The notes below the pieces were generated by a model that saw nothing but the letters and a program-made list of their open reading frames with translations, ran no database searches and was not told the origin of the DNA. Below, piece by piece: positions 6,741 through 14,215 of a DNA stretch of 14,411 bases. Both the position numbers and the translations under genes were made by a program. Position 1 is the first letter of the stretch; each line of letters starts with the position of its first letter. This DNA comes from Sulfurospirillum sp. UBA1314. GTDB lineage: Bacteria; Campylobacterota; Campylobacteria; Campylobacterales; Sulfurospirillaceae. The DNA lies in NCBI GenBank assembly GCA_002307095.1, contig DBTO01000285.1:1-14411 (forward strand), given 5' to 3'.

Positions 6741-7498
6741 TGTTTTGGGGCGTCGATATAGGCTCAACCTATACAAAAATCATCGGGATCGGAAAAGAAA
6801 AGGAGATCACCCATCATGCGGTGATCCCGACCATTTTTAACCAAGATGTCATCGTCGGCGAGTATTTGGCAGACAAAGAGGTCAAAATGCTCGTCGCCAC
6901 AGGCTATGGACGGCATATGCTCGGCGACTCACACGGTGCGCCCGTCATCTCCGAGATCAAAGCCCACGCCAAAGGAGCGTACTTTTTTCACAACGAAGTC
7001 AAAACCGTCATCGACCTAGGCGGACAAGACAGTAAAGTCATCAAAATGGGAGAGGACGGTGGCTTCACCGACTTTCGCATGAACGACAAATGTGCAGCAG
7101 GAACAGGCAAATTCTTAGAGATCGCCGCCAATCGTTTAGGGCTTGATATGCAAACCTTCGCCAACGCAGGTTTTGATGCCGACAAAGAACTGACCATCTC
7201 CAGCATGTGCGCCGTCTTCGCCGAGTCCGAAGTCATCTCCCTTATCGCCAAAAAAGAGAGCTTAGCGAACATCTGCTGGGGCGTTCACGAATCCATCGCC
7301 TCACGATTAGCGTCGATGGCTAAAAAATTTGTCGTCAAAGAAAACGACTGCATCGTCTTCACAGGAGGAGGCGCACTCAATCCTTTTTTACATCATATGC
7401 TTGAACTCAAACTAGAGCGCAAAATCCTCGTACCTGAACATCCTCAACTCATAGGCGCTGTGGGCGCGGCTCTTTCTGGGTTTGAAGTGGTGCAGTAA
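6740..7498 (+). CDS. ATP-dependent activator of the double-cubane/2-hydroxyacyl-CoA dehydratase type (HgdC/YjiL family)
   Basis: This 252-residue protein of the ASKHA (actin/Hsp70/sugar kinase) fold matches the usual HgdC length. Visible parts are phosphate-1 loop GVDIGSTYTK (4-13), VIDLGGQDSK (90-99) as phosphate-2, NDKCAAGTG with C118, SSMCAVFAESEV with C157, and adenosine-site TGGGA (208-212). In known homologues the two Cys, one per monomer each, hold a single [4Fe-4S] cluster between the subunits of a homodimer, and ATP hydrolysis drives electron injection into the partner. It should therefore energise paralog 2 and, as the only activator seen, probably paralog 1 too. The start overlaps the upstream stop (TAATG), with no separate promoter seen. 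The electron donor is not encoded here. Confidence 0.9.
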   Translation: MFWGVDIGSTYTKIIGIGKEKEITHHAVIPTIFNQDVIVGEYLADKEVKMLVATGYGRHMLGDSHGAPVISEIKAHAKGAYFFHNEVKTVIDLGGQDSKVIKMGEDGGFTDFRMNDKCAAGTGKFLEIAANRLGLDMQTFANAGFDADKELTISSMCAVFAESEVISLIAKKESLANICWGVHESIASRLASMAKKFVVKENDCIVFTGGGALNPFLHHMLELKLERKILVPEHPQLIGAVGAALSGFEVVQ

Positions 7499-7499
7499 T

Positions 7500-7528
7500 T
7501 TTTTTACATGTAAAGGTTTGGATATAAT
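7500..7528 (+). promoter_or_regulatory. Probable promoter of the AT-rich hypothetical gene, containing an iterated palindrome
   Basis: TATAAT (7523-7528) has a T-run (7500-7505) 17 bp upstream as a weak -35. TTTACATGTAAA (7503-7514) sits within the spacer and starts 5 bp after the activator stop, so a protein bound there would hide the promoter. AAGG occurs before the ATG at 7555. Confidence 0.55.
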
Positions 7529-7554
7529 TTTATTACTTTAAAAAAAGGTTATTT

Positions 7555-8232
7555 ATGAGTATCAAATCTTTACCTAAAAAAATGGGAAATGACTTAAAAG
7601 CTAATGTTAAAGCTGTTTATCATGCGCTCGATATAGCCAGTGACGGTTCGCTTTCTTTAATTAAAGAGTCTATTGCAAAAAGTTATCAAGGCTTCATGGA
7701 TGCTAAATTCAGTAACTTGATTTTAGATATGGCAGACAACAATATCAAAACCGATGAACTTATAAAATTTATCAATTCTCAGTCTCACGAAGATAGAGAA
7801 TTTATGAGCAACCTTATCATTAAAAGTCTTCATGCAGACAATCGAATTACTACTTTCTTACTTGCTAAACTATCGAAAAACAAAATCAAAAACGGCTCAT
7901 TAAACTATTATGAATCTTCACTTTTTACAAATATAAATACCTTCACACATGAAGACTTTGAAATATATCATGCCTGTTTAACAAACCCAAAAGAACACAA
8001 AACTGGTGAGTTGATAAGTTATTACTTTATTAATGTTCCTTTAGAGAAAGAGCATTATTCATGTGCTCTCGATAAATTTGTAAGTTTTGGCATACTTCAC
8101 AAGCCACTTTTGGCTAATGGTGGGCATAATAAAACAGAAAAAGATGTTATTCTTTCTTTTTTCAAAAATCCGTATTCAGATACGCTTTATCAAATACTTG
8201 ATGAGTATTTTAAGAATACCCCACCATCGTAA
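7555..8232 (+). CDS. Hypothetical protein, AT-rich, unknown function
   Basis: I do not recognise this 225-residue protein. It is largely helical in character, rich in Lys, Asn, Ser and Ile, with no signal peptide, no clear membrane helix and only two Cys. The N-terminus (MSIKSLPKKMGNDLKANVKA) is basic. Residues about 55-110 (DMADNNIKTDELIKF, HEDREFMSNLIIKSLHADN) look like a bundle of short helices. The C-terminal third (YYFINVPLEKEHYSCALDKF, VSFGILHKPL) could be a small winged-helix-like region, but this is a guess. Base composition is clearly more AT-rich than the neighbouring reductase genes, and it stands alone behind its own TATAAT promoter next to a toxin-gene remnant, so it may be acquired DNA. 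The coding call rests on a clean reading frame, an SD-like AAGG and a good promoter. Confidence 0.65.
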   Translation: MSIKSLPKKMGNDLKANVKAVYHALDIASDGSLSLIKESIAKSYQGFMDAKFSNLILDMADNNIKTDELIKFINSQSHEDREFMSNLIIKSLHADNRITTFLLAKLSKNKIKNGSLNYYESSLFTNINTFTHEDFEIYHACLTNPKEHKTGELISYYFINVPLEKEHYSCALDKFVSFGILHKPLLANGGHNKTEKDVILSFFKNPYSDTLYQILDEYFKNTPPS

Positions 8233-8238
8233 ATTATT

Positions 8239-8250
8239 CTTACATGTAAA
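8239..8250. repeat. Iterated palindrome copy (CTTACATGTAAA)
   Basis: The core TTACATGTAA at 8240-8249 is intact; the left outer base is C instead of T. It lies 6 bp after the stop of the hypothetical gene and directly before the broken toxin gene, exactly where the toxin homology ends. Confidence 0.65.
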
Positions 8251-8251
8251 C

Positions 8252-8429
8252 CAAAACCCTCAGCCAACTTTCCATTCGTAAGTTCATTCAAACGCATAAA
8301 CTCAAAGGAACGATAAGCGAATACTACTCCATTTTTATCAGCATTGAATATCGCATTATCATGGATTTTATAATTGTGGATGAAGTCATTATCTTACTCG
8401 ACATCGGCGCGCATGACGAGGTTTATTGA
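8252..8429 (+). pseudogene. RelE/ParE-family toxin remnant, 5'-truncated and frameshifted
   Basis: Translation ending at the TGA at 8427-8429 gives THKLKGTISEYYSIFI, then SIEYRIIMDFIIVDEVI and ILLDIGAHDEVY. This is the C-terminal two thirds of a small type II toxin of the RelE/ParE fold, the mRNA interferase or gyrase-inhibitor class, typically about 85-90 residues. Just upstream, the other plus-strand frame reads NPQPTFHS, which fits the NPxxPSL segment that precedes HKLKG in such toxins, so there is a frameshift near 8278. The first roughly 30 residues, a start codon and any antitoxin gene are missing, so no active toxin is expected. It appears to be a leftover of a toxin-antitoxin module. 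Confidence 0.7.
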
Positions 8430-8435
8430 GGTAAA

Positions 8436-8457
8436 GTAGCTTTACATGTAAAGCTAC
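8436..8457 (-). terminator. Perfect 22-bp palindrome at the end of the binding-protein gene, possible terminator
   Basis: The iterated palindrome TTTACATGTAAA (8441-8452) is extended on both sides by GTAGC and GCTAC to a perfect 22-bp palindrome. As RNA it can fold into a 9-bp stem with a CATG loop. It overlaps the TAG stop (8456-8454) of the minus-strand gene. The following bases on that strand (TTTACC) give only a short U-run, so termination is plausible but not certain. It also faces the convergent toxin remnant. Confidence 0.45.
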
Positions 8458-9509
8458 CGAAGCAACGTTTTTTCCGCTCCTTCTAAAATCATCTTGACCT
8501 CGTCGTCTGAAGCTTCATAGTGGTAAAAGGTTTTGTAAAACTGCTTCACCTCTTGCTCCATCGAAATATCGGCAAAGCGTTCTGGGTAGAACATTTTCCC
8601 AAGCCATAAGGGTTGCAAAGCGCCCTCGGCACTGCGGACTGACCAGAGGTAAACGCCTGTGGGAACGACGTAGACGCGTTTGTTTTTGATCGCATTTAGT
8701 GTTTGAAAAGCGGGATTTTGCAGAATGACATCGCGACTGGGGTTGCTGTTGGTGATGATGATGTCAGGATTCCAGACCAAAACCTGCTCCGCGTTGATCC
8801 TCTTTACCATATCTTTTGTGTCAACCGCATAGTCTCGCGCAACATTGTTTCCGCCTGCGATTTTGATGTACTGCGCGCCAATGTCACTGTCATTGATCGT
8901 GGAGTAATTGCCTGCTGAGAAGTTTAGCGCTAAGACAGTGAGTTTGGGCGAAACCGTGGACGTGCGTTTTTGAACCTCTTGCAGCATCGTGTCGTAATAG
9001 CGGTTAAACGCTTGCGCTTTTTGAGGGGCATCGTCTCCTAAAATCTCTGCGATGAGCCCTATACTCTCTTTGATCTCCTCGATTGTTGCAAAGTTGCTGA
9101 TCTTGACAACCGCGATGCCTGAGGCTTGAAGTTGCGCAACATTGGCTTCGCTGAGAAAGAACGATGTTGGTCCAAAAACGACTTCTGTTTTAGAAGCGAT
9201 GAGCGTTTCGATGCTGGAAGGAAGCGTCGTGCTTGGGCTATTTTGCTTCAATGTAGGGAAAATGGTGTAAAACATCTCAGAAAGCCTAGGAATACTGGAA
9301 GCTATTTTTTGCTCCGCGCCTAACATGCAGGTCACTTGCGCAAAAGCGCCAATCAGTGGGGTTACTCTCTTTACATGTAAAGGAACAGCGACCTCATGTC
9401 CGTCGCTGTCTTTAACCATACGAAACCCCTCACCTGCGTGACCAGACGAAGCCAAAAGTAAACACGCTAAAAAAAGAATAGCGCGAAGTACTAAAGCTTG
9501 ATTTCGCAT
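8454..9509 (-). CDS. Periplasmic iron-chelate/cobalamin-type ABC transporter substrate-binding protein (FecB/BtuF-like)
   Basis: From the ATG at 9509 this is 351 residues with a Sec signal (MRNQALVLRAILFLACLLL, cleavage likely after SSGHA). The GTG at 9521 is less likely because GGTGGA lies 5 nt before the ATG. The mature protein fits the Peripla_BP_2 family (PF01497): a start of the type DSDGHEVAVPLHVKRVTPL, a first lobe with MLGAEQKIAS, a linking helix, and a second lobe with NPDIIITNSNPSRDVIL and NKRVYVVPTGVYLW. Such proteins bind siderophores, haem, cobalamin or other metal chelates after passage through a TonB receptor. The start overlaps the methyltransferase end by 19 bp, so they are co-translated. 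No FecC/BtuC permease or ATPase gene follows in this window. An iterated palindrome lies inside the coding sequence. Confidence 0.85.
   Translation of the reverse strand: MRNQALVLRAILFLACLLLASSGHAGEGFRMVKDSDGHEVAVPLHVKRVTPLIGAFAQVTCMLGAEQKIASSIPRLSEMFYTIFPTLKQNSPSTTLPSSIETLIASKTEVVFGPTSFFLSEANVAQLQASGIAVVKISNFATIEEIKESIGLIAEILGDDAPQKAQAFNRYYDTMLQEVQKRTSTVSPKLTVLALNFSAGNYSTINDSDIGAQYIKIAGGNNVARDYAVDTKDMVKRINAEQVLVWNPDIIITNSNPSRDVILQNPAFQTLNAIKNKRVYVVPTGVYLWSVRSAEGALQPLWLGKMFYPERFADISMEQEVKQFYKTFYHYEASDDEVKMILEGAEKTLLR
9370..9381. repeat. Iterated palindrome copy inside a coding sequence
   Basis: TTTACATGTAAA, with C and G outside, lies in the binding-protein gene and encodes part of VPLHVKRV close to the mature N-terminus. 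It is the only one of ten copies inside a gene. Confidence 0.75.
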
Positions 9510-10330
9510 GGTTTCCACCACATAACATAAGTTTGCGTTTTACGAAGCAAATGGACTCTGCCATCTTCCAATACATTCAAATAGCGATCCACATTGGCAC
9601 GGTACCGCGCTTCGTGTTCTGGTAAAATCGTTCCAACAAAGCGCAAATCCTCATACGCTTCTTCTTTAGAAGCATACGTCCGCTCAAAACCATCGTCCAA
9701 GACGACAACGCTAGGGTTTGCGCCCATGTCATAGATCATGTTAAACGTCACGTTATAATCAAACATGCGCGCATCGGGGCGTGGTTTGGGTGAGGGAATA
9801 TCGCTAATGCCTTCTAAAAAATCGAGTTGAATCTCTCTCAAACTTGGCGCATTGGCGAAACTCATCACAAAGACGTATTTGGTTGCGAGTTGGTTGAGTT
9901 TGATCAGGTCAAACATGCCCACAGAGCGCGAAGCCACGGCGATGTCGTGCTTGCCAATTTTTTCCACAGCATCTTCATCAAGCCAGCTTTGAAACAGAGG
10001 GGTGACATTATCAAGCCCCTCATGTTTGGCGTTGTGCATGCAGCGCTCCAGCATTTTTTCATACGCATCCACGCACGTCACCGATTTGGCTTTATGTGCC
10101 ATCGGAACGGTTAACCTTCCAGGACCACAGCCGATGTCTACGACCGTATCGTCTTTGGTAATCAGCAGAGCATCCACCTGTTTTTGAGTAAACGCTTTTT
10201 CAAGCTTTGCCATGCCATCGTACATCTCTGTGATCGTATTCCAGTCAATCATCGGAGCAGGAGCACCCCCTTCATGCACAAAAAGATTACGCCGTATCGC
10301 TGCCCAATTGACTAATCCATTCATCATCAT
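9491..10330 (-). CDS. Class I SAM-dependent methyltransferase
   Basis: This 279-residue cytosolic protein has a Rossmann-type SAM site: motif I VVDIGCGPGRL (63-73), acidic residue D88 in CVDAYEKM contacting the SAM ribose, and SWLDED and KHDIAVASRS around motifs II-III. The substrate is not predictable. The gene starts 3 bp after the TonB-receptor stop. Three ATG codons lie in a row at 10330, 10327 and 10324; AAGG is best placed for the third. Its 3' end overlaps the binding-protein gene. Being sandwiched between outer-membrane and periplasmic uptake genes suggests it modifies an imported metal chelate or cofactor, or helps make a chelator. Both options are inference from context. Confidence 0.85.
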   Translation of the reverse strand: MMMNGLVNWAAIRRNLFVHEGGAPAPMIDWNTITEMYDGMAKLEKAFTQKQVDALLITKDDTVVDIGCGPGRLTVPMAHKAKSVTCVDAYEKMLERCMHNAKHEGLDNVTPLFQSWLDEDAVEKIGKHDIAVASRSVGMFDLIKLNQLATKYVFVMSFANAPSLREIQLDFLEGISDIPSPKPRPDARMFDYNVTFNMIYDMGANPSVVVLDDGFERTYASKEEAYEDLRFVGTILPEHEARYRANVDRYLNVLEDGRVHLLRKTQTYVMWWKPCEIKL

Positions 10331-10333
10331 GCC

Positions 10334-12508
10334 TTAAAAATTGACTTGAATGGAAGCGATAAAACGTCGAGGCTCGCCCAATACAAGGTTGGTTCCGCCC
10401 GTTGAGCCCAGTCCATCCAAACCACTAGAGGCAAAAATTCCATCCCAATATTTTTCATTTGTGAGGTTATTAACCGTCAAGCGAAAGGTTGTTTTATCGC
10501 CCAAAAGTTTTTTGGTTGAATAACGTGCTCCAATGTCGATGGTAAAGTAACTATCAACATATTGGGTATTGGCTTCATCAATGGCGCGCTCATCGGTGTA
10601 ATGAAAGTTGGTATTAAACCCAAGAACACCGCTACTGATTGGCAAGGCATAATCAAATAAAAGGTTGTATTGAACCTTTGGCATACCAATGACCGTATTT
10701 CCCTCCAGTGCTGCTGTTTTTGCATCTTTCAGTACAGGATCAAGCAGGGTGATACCACCAAAAACACTGAGGTTTTCGACCACAGTTCCTGATGCCATCA
10801 GCTCAATACCGCGATTACGTTGCTCGCCTTGTTCTTTAAAAATACCATCGCTTCCTTGATAGGCAATCGGTCGTGTAATTTCAAAAAGAGCGGTTGAAAA
10901 ATCAACATTGTAAAATGAAGTTTTAGCACCAACTTCATACTGTTTACTACGCGATGGAGCCAAAACAACGGTCGAACCATCAGAATTCGTCCCAACCGAT
11001 CCTTCTTGAAGACTATCAGCATAGGTCGCATATAAACTCAAATTATCCAAAGGTTTATAGATCAGACTTGCCGCGTAACTCTCGCCATTTTCTGAGTAGT
11101 TTTCCGTTTTAACACCTGTCGTACTGTAGCCATACTCTTTGATAGAGCTCTCACTCATGGAGAGCATCATCGACCACTCTTTGGTCAATTTGAGCGTATC
11201 GCCAAGCGTGATGCTTTTGACATCGTATAACCCTGATTTATAACGATCCAATGCGTCACTAAAGTTGCTCGGTTCTCCAAAGACCAATGGATTATAGATA
11301 TTGGATGTTCCAAGGATTGTTGATGTAGAAGCGATGCGGTTGGAGAAAATACTCCATTCATAACCATTTCCACCTAAACTCAGTGCGTGCTCAAGTCCAA
11401 AGGTTTCGACATTGGTATTGAGTTGTCCCATCCAACTTTGAATTTCAAATCGCCCTGCAGCCGTCGATAAAGACTGTTTGGATTGGTAATCGCCCACATT
11501 ATTTGTAAAGGTATTTGAAAGGGTGTAAAGTGATCGATCCGCTCTTTGGAAGAGATAACCTCCCTCAAAATACCAATCGTTGCTGATGTCGTATTTGACT
11601 TTAGCACTTGCCGTTGTGGTTTCCAAATCCATACCAGCATACTCTTGCCCAAGACCAACGGTGTCACTACTCACAGCACTTGGCAATTGATACTTGGCAA
11701 TCCCTCCACTTAAATTTGGCATCGTAAAGATCCCTGCATACCCCTCTTTTTTATAGGTGTAGCGACTAAAATTGGTCTCTAACGTTAAACGGTCTGTTAA
11801 GTAAAAATCCAACGCTGTGCTGATGAGTTGGCGCTCTAAATCACTGTTAGTGACATACCCTTCACCATCTTGTTTAAGAAGATTCACACGGTATCCCACC
11901 ATGCCTTCACGTCCGCTAAAATCGCCATGAACACCTACATTCCCATCATTCATATAGGACATGGTTATACTGTTATAATAGGTCGATGTTGGACGTTTTA
12001 AGATAAAATCATAGATACCAGCAGGTGACGCAGGGCCGTAAAGAGAGCCTGCTAAGCCATTGATGATTTGTAAATTCTCAAACATTTCCATGGGAATGGC
12101 TGTCGTTGAAACGGTATGCAACCCATCCCAAAAACTGTTCGCAACCACATCGCCACGCATGCCCCTCGTTTGCGGTCGCCCTACTTCGGCACCTCCACGG
12201 GCTTCAATTTGCGCGGAAGGAATGTACTTAACCACATCTTGTAAGCCTTGGGCTTGCTCATTTTCAATCACCTCTTTGGGAATCGTATTGATCTGATAGG
12301 GTGTATCGATTGCTTTTTTTTGTCCTAAGGGTCCAACAGTGACGTTTTTATCCAAAAATCCATCGGAAATGCCATTGCTCTCTACAACCACCTCTTTTGC
12401 GGTTGTCGTCTCCACGGCATCCAGCTTATACACATCTGCTGCCTGCAATGCTAATGGAAGCACCACCGCTGCTGCCATAACACTCAAATACACATCTCTT
12501 CTGCCCAT
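10334..12508 (-). CDS. TonB-dependent siderophore/metal-chelate receptor
   Basis: From the ATG at 12508 this is 724 residues, normal for the family. I prefer it over the TTG at 12514 because GGTGGAG lies 7 nt before the ATG. It has a signal peptide (VYLSVMAAAVVLPLALQA, cleaved before ADVYKL), a plug domain with TPYQINTIPKEVIENEQ, LQDVVKYIPSA, RPQTRGMRGD and LYGPASPAGIYDF, and a long beta-barrel. It ends in aromatic FIASIQVNF, the outer-membrane assembly signal. The plug style (RGMRGD, GLAGSLYGPASPAG) is of the siderophore-receptor class (FhuA/FpvA type), so the ligand is probably a ferric siderophore or other metal chelate. It is energised by TonB-ExbB-ExbD, not encoded here. It heads the operon with the methyltransferase and binding protein. 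There is no clear Fur box upstream, but an inverted repeat lies at 12546-12585. Confidence 0.9.
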   Translation of the reverse strand: MGRRDVYLSVMAAAVVLPLALQAADVYKLDAVETTTAKEVVVESNGISDGFLDKNVTVGPLGQKKAIDTPYQINTIPKEVIENEQAQGLQDVVKYIPSAQIEARGGAEVGRPQTRGMRGDVVANSFWDGLHTVSTTAIPMEMFENLQIINGLAGSLYGPASPAGIYDFILKRPTSTYYNSITMSYMNDGNVGVHGDFSGREGMVGYRVNLLKQDGEGYVTNSDLERQLISTALDFYLTDRLTLETNFSRYTYKKEGYAGIFTMPNLSGGIAKYQLPSAVSSDTVGLGQEYAGMDLETTTASAKVKYDISNDWYFEGGYLFQRADRSLYTLSNTFTNNVGDYQSKQSLSTAAGRFEIQSWMGQLNTNVETFGLEHALSLGGNGYEWSIFSNRIASTSTILGTSNIYNPLVFGEPSNFSDALDRYKSGLYDVKSITLGDTLKLTKEWSMMLSMSESSIKEYGYSTTGVKTENYSENGESYAASLIYKPLDNLSLYATYADSLQEGSVGTNSDGSTVVLAPSRSKQYEVGAKTSFYNVDFSTALFEITRPIAYQGSDGIFKEQGEQRNRGIELMASGTVVENLSVFGGITLLDPVLKDAKTAALEGNTVIGMPKVQYNLLFDYALPISSGVLGFNTNFHYTDERAIDEANTQYVDSYFTIDIGARYSTKKLLGDKTTFRLTVNNLTNEKYWDGIFASSGLDGLGSTGGTNLVLGEPRRFIASIQVNF

Positions 12509-12545
12509 CGCCAAACTCCACCTTTTCGTTATGTTTAATAAAATA

Positions 12546-12585
12546 TAACGCGTATTTAACTCTAACTTCTCTTAAATATGCGTTA
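12546..12585. promoter_or_regulatory. Large inverted repeat upstream of the TonB-dependent receptor
   Basis: TAACGCGTATTTAA (12546-12559) and TTAAATATGCGTTA (12572-12585) form 14-bp arms with one mismatch around 12 bp. It lies 37 bp before the receptor ATG, where a repressor or dimeric activator would act. The sequence does not match a typical Fur box. The rest of the divergent gap up to 12673 is AT-rich with no gene. Confidence 0.5.
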
Positions 12586-12673
12586 AAGAAATATTAAATG
12601 TCTATAAAAAAATCACAGAAATGAATAAATTTTAATCACTCTCTTTGAAAAGAGATGAACGAAAAAATTAACC

Positions 12674-12685
12674 TTTACATGTAAA
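12674..12685. repeat. Iterated palindrome copy at the aspartase promoter
   Basis: TTTACATGTAAA with flanking C and G. It ends 21 bp before the TATAAT of the aspartase promoter, so it overlaps or borders the -35 region. Confidence 0.75.
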
Positions 12686-12712
12686 GATGTTGTAGCCCTT
12701 GGATGCTATAAT
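12684..12712 (+). promoter_or_regulatory. Probable promoter of the first aspartase gene
   Basis: TATAAT at 12707-12712 is preceded by GC (TGCTATAAT). No good -35 hexamer is seen; that position is partly occupied by the palindrome. The leader would be about 35 nt, with AAGGAG 7 nt before the GTG start at 12754. Confidence 0.65.
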
Positions 12713-12753
12713 GTGCCCAGTTTAAGACTAAAATAATTCCAAGGAGCTAAGGC

Positions 12754-14184
12754 GTGCGTACTAGAATCGAACATGATCTTATCGGCGATAAAGAGATTTC
12801 AAACGAGTGTTATTATGGTGTTCAAACGGCGCGAGCTATGGAGAACTTTCACATCACGGGGGTGACACTTGGAAGTTTTCCTACCTTTCTTGAGTCCATC
12901 GCCAAAGTGAAAAAGGCGGCGGCTTTAGCCAATTTTGAGTTAGAACTCCTTGCAGAAAACAAAAAAAATGCGATCATTGAGGCGTGCGATGCTATCATCT
13001 CGGGCAAATTCCATGACCAATTTGTGGTCGATATGATCCAAGGAGGAGCAGGAACTTCGACCAATATGAACGCGAACGAAGTGATCGCCAACATTGGTTT
13101 GGAGATTTTAGGACACCAAAAAGGCGAATACACCTACCTGCATCCCAACAACGATGTCAACCTTTCGCAATCGACCAATGACGCGTACCCAACTGCTCTT
13201 CGCGTTGCACTGTATGAGAAACTAGGCGAGCTTGGCGAGTCAATGAACATTATCAAAAACTCGTTTGCCAAAAAAGCGAGTGAGTTCAAAGATGTCATCA
13301 AAATGGGTCGTACCCAACTCCAAGATGCCGTGCCTATGACCTTAGAGCAAGAATTTCGCACCTACGCCGTGATGATCGGCGAAGATATCCAGCGCGTGCA
13401 TGAAGCAAGGCAGTTGGTGCGCGAGATCAATATGGGCGCGACCGCGATTGGAACGGGCATCAACGCGCATCCTGATTATGCCAAGACCGTGGAAGCTAAA
13501 TTGCAAGAGGTGACAGGGCGCCCTTTCATCACAGCAGGCGATCTCATCGAAGCGACGCAAGACACAGGCGCTTACGTGCAAATCTCGGGAGTTTTAAAAC
13601 GCGTCGCGACCAAAATGTCCAAAATCTGCAACGATCTTCGTCTTTTAAGTTCAGGTCCGCGCACAGGGTTTGGCGAGATCAATTTACCTGCGATGCAACC
13701 TGGAAGCTCCATCATGCCCGGAAAAGTCAACCCTGTCATTCCTGAAGTCGTGAACCAAGTCTGCTTTCAAGTGATCGGAACCGACATCGCTGTAACGATG
13801 GCGTGTGAAGCGGGACAACTCCAACTCAATGTCTTTGAGCCCCTCATCGCGTACAACCTGTTCAACTCGGTCAATATGATGAAAAACGCCTTTGAAGCCC
13901 TCGCGTACACCTGCGTCGATGGCATCACGGCGAACAAAGAGCGCTGCAAAAACTTGGTGCTCAATAGCATCGGACTTGTCACCGCGCTCAACCCTTATTT
14001 GGGCTATGAAAACTCCACCATCGTTGCCAAAGAGGCGTTGGAGACGGGGGGTTCGGTGTATGACATCGTTTTAGCCAAAGGGTTGCTTGAAAAAGAGCAA
14101 CTCGATGAGATCATCAAGCCTGAAAACATGATCCAACCCCACAATTTCGGTCTCTCTGAGAAAAGTAAGTTCGATAAAGCCTAA
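12754..14184 (+). CDS. aspA: Aspartate ammonia-lyase (aspartase)
   Basis: This 476-residue enzyme of the aspartase/fumarase superfamily converts L-aspartate to fumarate and ammonia. In Campylobacterota it feeds fumarate respiration and amino-acid catabolism. Its start, RTRIEHDLIGDKEI then YYGVQTARAMENF, is of the aspartase rather than fumarase C type. Active-site parts seen are GGAGTSTNMNANEV (98-110), SQSTNDAYPT (138-147), GRTQLQDAVP (185-194) and the flexible SS loop GSSIMPGKVNP (317-327). The catalytic Ser falls at 318, as in E. coli AspA, with K324 behind it. The start is a GTG with AAGGAG at 7 nt. A terminator follows, then a second aspartase gene, so the two are separate transcription units and could be differently controlled. 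Confidence 0.93.
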   Translation: MRTRIEHDLIGDKEISNECYYGVQTARAMENFHITGVTLGSFPTFLESIAKVKKAAALANFELELLAENKKNAIIEACDAIISGKFHDQFVVDMIQGGAGTSTNMNANEVIANIGLEILGHQKGEYTYLHPNNDVNLSQSTNDAYPTALRVALYEKLGELGESMNIIKNSFAKKASEFKDVIKMGRTQLQDAVPMTLEQEFRTYAVMIGEDIQRVHEARQLVREINMGATAIGTGINAHPDYAKTVEAKLQEVTGRPFITAGDLIEATQDTGAYVQISGVLKRVATKMSKICNDLRLLSSGPRTGFGEINLPAMQPGSSIMPGKVNPVIPEVVNQVCFQVIGTDIAVTMACEAGQLQLNVFEPLIAYNLFNSVNMMKNAFEALAYTCVDGITANKERCKNLVLNSIGLVTALNPYLGYENSTIVAKEALETGGSVYDIVLAKGLLEKEQLDEIIKPENMIQPHNFGLSEKSKFDKA

Positions 14185-14190
14185 GAGATG

Positions 14191-14210
14191 AAGGGGATTT
14201 TCCCCTTTTT
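14191..14210 (+). terminator. Intrinsic terminator of the first aspartase gene
   Basis: AAGGGGA (14191-14197), loop TTT, TCCCCTT (14201-14207), with the T-run extending to 14210. It is a strong GC-rich stem directly after the stop codon. Confidence 0.85.
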
Positions 14211-14215
14211 CTCTC

